Shown here: piece by piece, positions 8,356 to 13,609 of the stretch | How the letters are laid out: the number at the start of each line of letters is the position of its first letter | Numbering within the stretch: the stretch's first letter is position 1 | Translations under genes and position numbers: made by a program | Assembly (NCBI GenBank): GCA_036274635.1 | Contig: DASUFI010000190.1 | Location: 1-13,609 of the forward strand | DNA: 13,609 bases | Reading direction: 5' to 3' | Origin: DASUFI01 sp036274635 | Lineage (GTDB): Bacteria; Planctomycetota; B15-G4 | The notes under the pieces: model-generated | The model's database searches: none | Seen by the model: only the letters and a program-made list of their open reading frames with translations | Told to the model about the DNA's origin: nothing

Positions 8356-9596
8356 GCGCCGCGGCCGAGCCGCGCGCGGCGGCGGCGGGACTGTTCGCCT
8401 TCGACGACGCCGAGCTGCAGCGGCTCGCCGCGCGGCACGTCACGCCGTGCTTCCTGTACCGCGCGGCGGTCGCCCAGCAGGCCTTCACCGCGCTGCGCGC
8501 CGCTCTGCCGACGGGCGTGCGCGTGGCCTACGCGATCAAGGCCAACCCGCACCCGGTGCTGCTCGAGCGGCTGGCGCGGCTGGGGGCCTCGTTCGACTGC
8601 GCCAGCGCCGGCGAGCTGCGGCTCGCCGCGGCGGCGTTGGAGGCCGCGGGGGCGCCTCCGGTGCCGTCCCCCGGCGGCAGCGCCGCGTCACGGCTGCTCT
8701 TCGCCGGCCCCGGCAAGCAGGACGACGAGCTGGCCCTGGCCGTGAGCCTCGGCGCGCGCGTGCAGGCCGAGGGCTGGGAGGACCTGCAGCGCCTCGATGT
8801 CCTGGCGCGCGGCGGCGCCCCGCTGCACGTGAACCTGCGCGTGCACCCCGTCGGCGGCGTGGACGAGGCGCGGCCCATCCTCGGCGGCGCGGGGCCCTCG
8901 GCCTTCGGCGTGGACGAGGAGGACGTGCCGGCGCTGCTGGAGCGCGCGGCCACGTTGCGCTCGGTGCGCCTGCGCGGCTTGCACGTCTTCGCGGCCAGCA
9001 ACGAGCGCGATGCGGCGCGCCTGCTGGCCACGCACCGCATGGTGCTGGGCCTCGCGCGCCGGCTGTCGCTGGCGCTGGGCGAGCCGCTCGAGCAGGTGGA
9101 CCTCGGCGGCGGCCTGGGCGTGTCCTACGCGGCGGACGAGCCGCCGCTCGACCTCGCCGCCTTCGGACACGGCCTCGCCGCGCTGCGGCGCGAGCCGGAC
9201 GCGCCGGCGGCCGAGTGGCTGATCGAGCCCGGTCGCTTCCTCGCGGCCGGCTGCGGCGTGTACTTGTCACGCGTGGTGCGCACCAAGGTCAGCCGCGGCG
9301 TGCGCTTCGCCGTGCTGCAGGCGGGCCTCAATCACCTGTTGCGCCCGCAGCTCACGGGCGAGCCCTTCCCCGTGCGCCTGCTGGGCGCAGGTGCGCGCGG
9401 CGCGTCGCAGCGGACAGTGCTGGCCGGTCCGCTGTGCACCAGCCTCGACCGGCTGGGCCAGGCGGAATTGCCGGGCGACCTGCGACCGGGCGATCTGCTG
9501 GCCTTCGGCATGACCGGCGCGTACGGCGCGACGGAGGCGATGGGCCGCTTCCTCAGCCACCCCGAGGCGCGTGAAATCTGGGTGGAGGAGGACTGA
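8352..9596 (+). CDS. lysA: Fold-III PLP-dependent decarboxylase, probable diaminopimelate decarboxylase
   Basis: By position this should convert meso-diaminopimelate to lysine. The 414-residue protein has the alanine racemase-like PLP barrel: Lys63 (AYAIKANPHP) for the Schiff base, RLLFAGPGKQDDEL, His211 (LHVFAASN), the phosphate-binding GGGLG (252-256) and EPGRF (292-296). The C-terminal domain has Cys362 in GPLCTSLDRLG and Tyr391 in GAYGATEAMGRFLSHP. Canonical LysA instead has HIGSQ and C-E-S-x-D. The C-T-S-L-D and FLSHP forms recall BtrK-like acyl-carrier-protein decarboxylases and the exosortase-associated PLP decarboxylases. Substrate is therefore less certain than the operon suggests. 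The GTG start has a very strong GGAGGAGG (8337-8344) seven bases away and overlaps the dapD stop. It is the last gene of the operon. Confidence 0.78.
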   Translation: MSAAAEPRAAAAGLFAFDDAELQRLAARHVTPCFLYRAAVAQQAFTALRAALPTGVRVAYAIKANPHPVLLERLARLGASFDCASAGELRLAAAALEAAGAPPVPSPGGSAASRLLFAGPGKQDDELALAVSLGARVQAEGWEDLQRLDVLARGGAPLHVNLRVHPVGGVDEARPILGGAGPSAFGVDEEDVPALLERAATLRSVRLRGLHVFAASNERDAARLLATHRMVLGLARRLSLALGEPLEQVDLGGGLGVSYAADEPPLDLAAFGHGLAALRREPDAPAAEWLIEPGRFLAAGCGVYLSRVVRTKVSRGVRFAVLQAGLNHLLRPQLTGEPFPVRLLGAGARGASQRTVLAGPLCTSLDRLGQAELPGDLRPGDLLAFGMTGAYGATEAMGRFLSHPEAREIWVEED

Positions 9597-9606
9597 CCGA
9601 TCGGCC

Positions 9607-9635
9607 TTGACGAAGGGGCGAGTTAGGTAGATGTT
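9607..9635 (+). promoter_or_regulatory. Candidate imuA promoter
   Basis: TTGACG (9607-9612) matches the sigma-70 -35 consensus in five of six bases. With a 17-base spacer the -10 would be GATGTT (9630-9635), which matches only three of six; TAGATG (9628-9633) with a 15-base spacer is an alternative. Transcription would begin at or near the GTG at 9642, so the mRNA may be leaderless or nearly so. This is the AT-richest spot near the dapE-lysA to imuA boundary. Confidence 0.4.
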
Positions 9636-9638
9636 AGG
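9622..9638 (+). promoter_or_regulatory. Direct repeat GTTAGG-N5-GTTAGG, candidate LexA-type operator
   Basis: Two identical GTTAGG hexamers start 11 bases apart, one helical turn, inside the spacer and -10 region of the imuA promoter. The arrangement mirrors the alphaproteobacterial LexA box GTTC-N7-GTTC, also a direct repeat with 11-base periodicity, although the motif differs. ImuA-ImuB-DnaE2 cassettes are classically SOS-controlled, so a LexA role is plausible, but it is an inference. Confidence 0.4.
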
Positions 9639-9641
9639 GCC

Positions 9642-10472
9642 GTGGTCCGACCCTGTCAACTGCCGTCCTCGGCCCCTTCGTCGGCGTTCGCGCCGGCGGC
9701 GCTGCCGACGGGCTGGCCGGCCCTCGATGCCGTGCTCGGCGGAGGCTGGCCCGCCGGCGAGCTGAGCGAGCTGGCCGGACATGGGCGCAGCACGCTGGGC
9801 CTGGCCGCGGTGCGGCTGGCGCAGCAGGCCGGCCAGCCCACCTGCTGGATCGACGGGCCGGGCACGTTCTGCCCCGCCACGGCGGGCGTGGACCTGTCGC
9901 AGCTGGTGCTGGTGGCGCCGGGCGGCGACGGCTGGACGTCGGCCGTGGTGGGCATCGCGGCCGGCGCGCGCCGGCGCGGAGCGCGTCGCCAGCGCCGCGC
10001 GCTGCTGGCGGCCGACCTGCTGCTGCGCAGCCGGGCCTTTGGCCTGCTCGTGCTGGACATCGCGCACGAGCGGCCGCCGCTCTCGGCCTGCTTCCGGCTG
10101 GCGCGGCAGGCGCGCGCGGCGCAGACGGTGCTGCTGCTGCTCGCGGGCGAAACGCCCGTGGCCGCCTCGGCCGCCGCGCTCACGCTGCAGGTGGCGCAGC
10201 GGCACGCGCAGGTGCCGCGCTGGGCGCTGCCGCCGCGGCCGGCCCTGGAGCTGACCGTGCTGCGCCGGCGCGGTGCCGCCGGCGGAGGCGTGCTGCTTCT
10301 GGATCTGGATGCGGCGACGACCGACGCCGCGCCGGACAGCGGATCTTTCGCGACGGCTCTTCGTTGCGCGATCCTCAGCGGCCCTCCAGGCCGCCTGCGG
10401 TCGCGCGCCTCGATCCGACGCGAAATCTCTCGCTGCCGGCATCGAGGCACTTCTTCACCGGGCGGCGACTAG
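9642..10472 (+). CDS. imuA: ImuA, RecA-like SOS mutagenesis protein
   Basis: Partner of ImuB and DnaE2 in SOS translesion synthesis; ImuA is a RecA/SulA-related protein. Residues 20-45 (LPTGWPALDAVLGGGWPAGELSEL) match the family's opening. The Walker A position is degenerate (GHGRST at 46-51, Arg instead of Lys), as in ImuA generally, so ATP hydrolysis is not expected. A RecA-like core follows to LLLDLD near residue 222. The last 50 residues are not recognisable, and their codons are much less GC-ending (15 of 50 end in A/T by my count, against 2 of 50 in the 50 codons covering roughly residues 165-214), so the C-terminus may be foreign or decayed. There is no usable Shine-Dalgarno; the GTG may be read from a leaderless mRNA. 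The stop is TAG, 3 bases before and in frame with imuB. Confidence 0.75.
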   Translation: MVRPCQLPSSAPSSAFAPAALPTGWPALDAVLGGGWPAGELSELAGHGRSTLGLAAVRLAQQAGQPTCWIDGPGTFCPATAGVDLSQLVLVAPGGDGWTSAVVGIAAGARRRGARRQRRALLAADLLLRSRAFGLLVLDIAHERPPLSACFRLARQARAAQTVLLLLAGETPVAASAAALTLQVAQRHAQVPRWALPPRPALELTVLRRRGAAGGGVLLLDLDAATTDAAPDSGSFATALRCAILSGPPGRLRSRASIRREISRCRHRGTSSPGGD

Positions 10473-10475
10473 CCC

Positions 10476-11792
10476 ATGCTCGTCTGTGTCCTCCTTCCGC
10501 TGGCCGGCGCCGTGCCCGCCGCGGAGCTGCTCCGCCGTTTGTTCTCCGTGTCGCCGCTGGTGGAGCTCGACGGCGACACGGCGTTCCTGGAGGACGCGGG
10601 GCTGGCTCGGCTGCACGGCGGGCCGGCGGGGCTGTTCGCCGCGATCCGGCGCGCGCTGCACCCGCATCTGCCGCGCGGGCTGGCGCTCGCGTCCAATCGC
10701 TACACGGCCGAGGTCGCGGCTCGTTACATGGGGCGGCCGGTCACCGTGCACGCGGGCGAGGAGGCGCTGTTCCTGTCGCGGCTGCCGCTGGCGGCGCTGC
10801 CGCTCGAGCCGGCGCTGGCGCGGCGGCTGTTGCCGCTGGGGCTGGCCACGCTGGGCGACTTCGCCTCGCTGCCGGTCGCGGCGGTGGAGCGGCGCTATGG
10901 CCAGGCCGGCGTGGCGCTGCACCGTCTCGCGTGCGGCGTCGACCGGCGCGGGCTGCTGCCGGCGCGCGAGCCGGTGGCGCGGGCGCTGCTGCGCGCGCTG
11001 GACGAGCCGGCCGCGCGGCTGGACGTGCTGCGCCCGGTGCTGGAGGAGCTGTGCGCGCGGCTGTGCGGCGCGCTGGCGCCGGAGGGCCTGGGCGTGCTGT
11101 CGCTGCGCCTGGAGGCGGATCTGGACGCGGCCCTGCCGGACGACGACGTGGCCGTGGACGAGCCGGCCGCGGGCGACCCGCGCGTGCCGGCCGCCTGGGA
11201 GCTGTCGCTGCCGACGCCCGAGGAGCGCGCCCCGCTGCTGGCCGAGCTGCTGGCCGGGCGCATCGAGACGGCGCCGCCGCCGCGCGCGCTTGCGGCGCTG
11301 CGCCTGCAGGCGCAGCAGGTGGGGCGCCTCGCGGTGCACCAGAACGCCCTCTTCGGCGAGGTGGCGCGCGACGAGACGCGGCGGCAGGAGGCGCTGGCGC
11401 GGCTGATCGCGGTGCTGGGCCCGGACGCGCTGCGCCGCCCGCGGCTGGTGCGCGACCACCGCCTCGAGGCGCGCTGGACGGCGGCCGACGAGCAGGTGGC
11501 GCCCGAGCGCCGCGGCGCTCCGGGCGCGCCGGACCACGTCGTGCTGCGCGTGCTGCGGCCGCCGGAGGAGATCGTGCCGCTGGTGGCGGGCGGCGCGCTG
11601 GTGGGGCTGCGGCGTGGGCGGCGCGAGCTGCAGGTGGCGCGCCTCTCCGGCCCGCGGCGCCTGTGCGGCGGCTGGTGGAAGGAGCCCTGGGAGCGCGACG
11701 AGTACGAGATCGTGACCACGGACGGCGCGCTGCTGCGCGTGGGCCGCGACGCCCGCGCGCGCCGTTGGCTGCTGCTGGCGGAGGCCGACTGA
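10476..11792 (+). CDS. imuB: ImuB, Y-family polymerase-like mutasome protein, short N-terminal domain
   Basis: ImuB is a catalytically inactive Y-family relative that tethers DnaE2 and ImuA to the sliding clamp. The 438-residue product opens with a typical first strand (MLVCVLLPLAG) but jumps almost at once to the late-palm motif SVSPLVELDGDTAFLEDAGLARLHGG (HGG at 47-49), so roughly 60-80 residues of palm and fingers usual in the family are missing. Next come a helix-hairpin-helix-like thumb region (about 105-135, LATLGDFASLP), the little-finger region, a clamp-binding-type QNALF (289-293), and the family's C-terminal part ending GGWWKEPWERDEYEIVTTDGAL. No Shine-Dalgarno precedes the ATG, so translation probably follows from imuA. 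It overlaps the dnaE2 ATG by one base (TGATG). Confidence 0.82.
   Translation: MLVCVLLPLAGAVPAAELLRRLFSVSPLVELDGDTAFLEDAGLARLHGGPAGLFAAIRRALHPHLPRGLALASNRYTAEVAARYMGRPVTVHAGEEALFLSRLPLAALPLEPALARRLLPLGLATLGDFASLPVAAVERRYGQAGVALHRLACGVDRRGLLPAREPVARALLRALDEPAARLDVLRPVLEELCARLCGALAPEGLGVLSLRLEADLDAALPDDDVAVDEPAAGDPRVPAAWELSLPTPEERAPLLAELLAGRIETAPPPRALAALRLQAQQVGRLAVHQNALFGEVARDETRRQEALARLIAVLGPDALRRPRLVRDHRLEARWTAADEQVAPERRGAPGAPDHVVLRVLRPPEEIVPLVAGGALVGLRRGRRELQVARLSGPRRLCGGWWKEPWERDEYEIVTTDGALLRVGRDARARRWLLLAEAD
11780..11784 (+). promoter_or_regulatory. Shine-Dalgarno of dnaE2
   Basis: A perfect GGAGG inside the imuB 3' end, seven bases before ATG 11792. It selects this start over the in-frame ATGs at 11804 and 11816. 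Confidence 0.55.
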
Positions 11793-13609
11793 TGGCCGCC
11801 CGAATGACTTCTTCGATGGGCTGCTATGTCGAGCTGCAGTGCCAGTCGGCCTTCAGCTTCCTGCGCGGCGCGAGCGAGCCGGAGACGCTGGTGGAGCGCG
11901 CAGCGGCGCTGGGCTGCCGCGCGCTGGCGCTCACCGACCGCGACGGCCTGTACGGCAACCCGCGCTTCCACCTGGCCTGCAAGGCGGCCGGGCTGCATGC
12001 GGTGCACGGCACCACGCTCACGCTGCGCCGCGGCGCGCGGCGCGCGCTGGACTGCGACGGCTCGCCGGCCACCGCCGACGACCGCGTCGTGCTGCTGGCG
12101 CAGGACGACGCCGGCTGGAGCGCGCTGTGCCGGCTGGTCTCGGCAGCGCGCGGCCGCTCGCGCACCGAGCCCTTCACGCCGCTGGAGGCGCTGGCGGCGG
12201 AGGCGCGCGGCCTCATTGCGCTGGCCGGGCCGCACCTGCCCGAGGAGTCGGTGGCGCTGCTGCGCGAGGCCTTCGGCCGCGAGCGGCTGTTCCTCGCCCT
12301 GCACGACCGGCTGCTGCACCGCGACGGGCGTGGCCAGGAGGTGCAGCGGGCACGCGCGGCGCGCTACCGGCTGAGCGCGGTGGTGACGGGCGGCGTGCGC
12401 TTCGCGCGGCGGGAGGACAAGCCGGTGCACGACGTGCTCACCTGCGTGCGCCACGGCCTGACGCTGGACCAGGCCGCCACGCGCCTGCTGCCCAACGCGG
12501 AGTTCTGCCTGCGGCCGCCGGCGGAGATCGAGCGGCTGTTCCGCCACGCGCCCGGCGCGCTGCGGCGCACGGCGGAGATCGCCGAGAGCTGCTCGTTCAG
12601 CATGGACCGGCTGGCCTACCGCTTCCCGCCCTTCCCCGTGCCGGAGGGGCAGACGCCGCACGCGCGGCTCGAGGCCCTGGTGCGGGAGGGCACGCCGCGG
12701 CGCTACCGGCCCGTGACCGCGGCGCAGACGCGCCAGATCGTGCGCGAGATGGACCTCATCCGCCGGCTGGACCTGGCCGGCTACTTCCTGCTGGTGCACG
12801 ACATCGTGCGCTTCTGCGGGGAGCGCGACATCCTGTGCCAGGGGCGCGGCTCGGCCGCCAACAGCGCGGTGTGCTACGTGCTCGGCATCACCTCGGTGGA
12901 CCCGGTGGGCATGGGGCTGCTCTTCGAGCGCTTCCTGTCCGAGAACCGCGGCGAGATGCCGGACATCGACATCGACATCGAGCACGCGCGGCGCGAGGAG
13001 GTCATCCAGTACGTCTACGGGCGCTACGGCCGCGACCACGCGGCGCTGTGCGGCGAGGTCATCACCTGGCGCGCGCGCTCGGCGGTGCGCGACGCGGGCA
13101 AGGCGCTGGGCCTCTCGGTGGCGCAGGTGGACGCGCTGGCGGGCCGGCTGGACCGGCGCTGGGACGGCGACTCGGGCGCGCTGCCGGAGGAGTGGACCGG
13201 GCGCGCGGACGACGTGCGCATGACGCACCTGGCGCGCATGGCGGCGGCGCTCTCGGGCCTGCCGCGGCACGTGTCCACGCACGTGGGGGGCATGGTCATC
13301 ACGGGCCCGCCGCTCAACGACGTCATGCCCACCGAGCCGGCCGCGATGGAGAACCGCACCATCGTGCCCTGGGACAAGGACGACCTCTCGGCCCTCGGCA
13401 TCCTGAAGATCGACCTGCTGGGCCTCGGGATGCTCACGGCGCTGTCGCACACCTTCCGCCTCGCGGCGCGCTTCCCCACGGGGCCCCGCGGCGTGCCGGC
13501 GGACGAGCCGCTGGCGCTGCACACCGTGCCCGCCGACGACCCCGGCACCTGGGACATGCTGTGCGCCGCGGACACCGTGGGCGTCTTTCAGGTCGAGTCG
13601 CGCGCGCAG
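11792..13609 (+). CDS. dnaE2: Error-prone DNA polymerase DnaE2 (ImuC), 3' end cut by window
   Basis: The C-family polymerase that performs error-prone synthesis in the ImuA-ImuB-DnaE2 mutasome. The first 606 codons are present, a bit over half of the usual 1,000-1,100-residue protein. The N-terminal PHP domain starts YVELQCQSAFSFLRGAS, with LALTDRDGLYG about 50 residues in. The palm carries GRGSAANSAVCYVLGIT and PDIDIDIE with catalytic Asp391 and Asp393; the third catalytic Asp541 is in LKIDLLGLGMLTAL. The window ends in GVFQVESRAQ, where the family reads GVFQ-x-ES-R. FLRGAS and DRDGLYG are DnaE2-like rather than replicative DnaE1, and the position after imuB settles it. It overlaps imuB by one base, with its own strong Shine-Dalgarno. 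The thumb, tau-binding and C-terminal regions lie outside the window. Confidence 0.95.
   Translation, partial: MAARMTSSMGCYVELQCQSAFSFLRGASEPETLVERAAALGCRALALTDRDGLYGNPRFHLACKAAGLHAVHGTTLTLRRGARRALDCDGSPATADDRVVLLAQDDAGWSALCRLVSAARGRSRTEPFTPLEALAAEARGLIALAGPHLPEESVALLREAFGRERLFLALHDRLLHRDGRGQEVQRARAARYRLSAVVTGGVRFARREDKPVHDVLTCVRHGLTLDQAATRLLPNAEFCLRPPAEIERLFRHAPGALRRTAEIAESCSFSMDRLAYRFPPFPVPEGQTPHARLEALVREGTPRRYRPVTAAQTRQIVREMDLIRRLDLAGYFLLVHDIVRFCGERDILCQGRGSAANSAVCYVLGITSVDPVGMGLLFERFLSENRGEMPDIDIDIEHARREEVIQYVYGRYGRDHAALCGEVITWRARSAVRDAGKALGLSVAQVDALAGRLDRRWDGDSGALPEEWTGRADDVRMTHLARMAAALSGLPRHVSTHVGGMVITGPPLNDVMPTEPAAMENRTIVPWDKDDLSALGILKIDLLGLGMLTALSHTFRLAARFPTGPRGVPADEPLALHTVPADDPGTWDMLCAADTVGVFQVESRAQ

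Noticed and set aside
9597..9604. Palindrome CCGATCGG just after lysA
   Set aside because: Only 8 bases with no loop or T tract; too short to call a terminator or operator.
9777..9794. ImuA as an active ATPase (GHGRST P-loop)
   Set aside because: The Walker A lysine is replaced by Arg and the loop is shortened, so nucleotide hydrolysis cannot be claimed.
10378..10394. Hairpin GCGGCC/GGCCGC in the imuA tail
   Set aside because: A 6-bp GC stem inside an open frame, easily explained by base composition.
10895..13522. An 875-codon open frame on the - strand opposite imuB and dnaE2
   Set aside because: Arg/His/Ala-rich composition with no recognisable motif; the + strand carries well-conserved ImuB and DnaE2.

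Overview
The window is a very GC-rich stretch of bacterial chromosome with every recognisable gene on the + strand. Codons end overwhelmingly in G or C, so long mirror ORFs arise on the other strand and in other frames; I treat these as shadows. The gene content is mostly housekeeping: purine synthesis, the succinylase branch of diaminopimelate/lysine synthesis, and an SOS mutagenesis cassette. The diaminopimelate pathway plus a predicted lipoprotein without Asp after its Cys suggest a diderm bacterium. A phylum cannot be assigned from this sequence alone. The DapD and M20 enzymes look to me more like the versions in Bacteroidota/Acidobacteriota-type lineages than the enterobacterial ones, but that is an impression from memory.

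Layout: (1) Bases 2-436 hold the 3' end of an unrecognised gene, followed by a strong hairpin with a short T-rich tail (526-570) that probably ends its transcript. (2) guaB (634-2178) and guaA (2184-3785) sit 5 bases apart and encode the two steps from IMP to GMP. Both carry an unusual Ala/Pro-rich N-terminal extension. (3) A predicted lipoprotein of unknown function (3794-4735) and a small beta-rich, possibly 5'-truncated ORF (4820-5338) follow, with a hairpin between them. (4) A tightly coupled operon dapE-dapA-dapD-decarboxylase (5457-9596) has 4-base ATGA/GTGA stop-start overlaps at all three junctions. It covers dihydrodipicolinate synthesis, succinylation, desuccinylation and a final decarboxylation. 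The last enzyme has motifs that differ from textbook LysA. (5) The imuA-imuB-dnaE2 cassette (9642 to the window end, dnaE2 cut off after 606 codons) encodes an SOS-inducible translesion synthesis system. Its short upstream region holds a good -35 and a direct repeat GTTAGG-N5-GTTAGG with 11-base spacing, a candidate LexA-type operator.

The most interesting part is the imuA-imuB junction. ImuB lacks most of the N-terminal palm of Y-family polymerases. The last 50 codons of imuA lose the codon bias of the rest of the gene. The two genes are in the same frame, separated only by one TAG and one CCC codon. Together these suggest either a rearranged junction or a lineage-specific compact ImuA/ImuB. 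I found no RNA genes, insertion sequences, CRISPR arrays or clear phage features.
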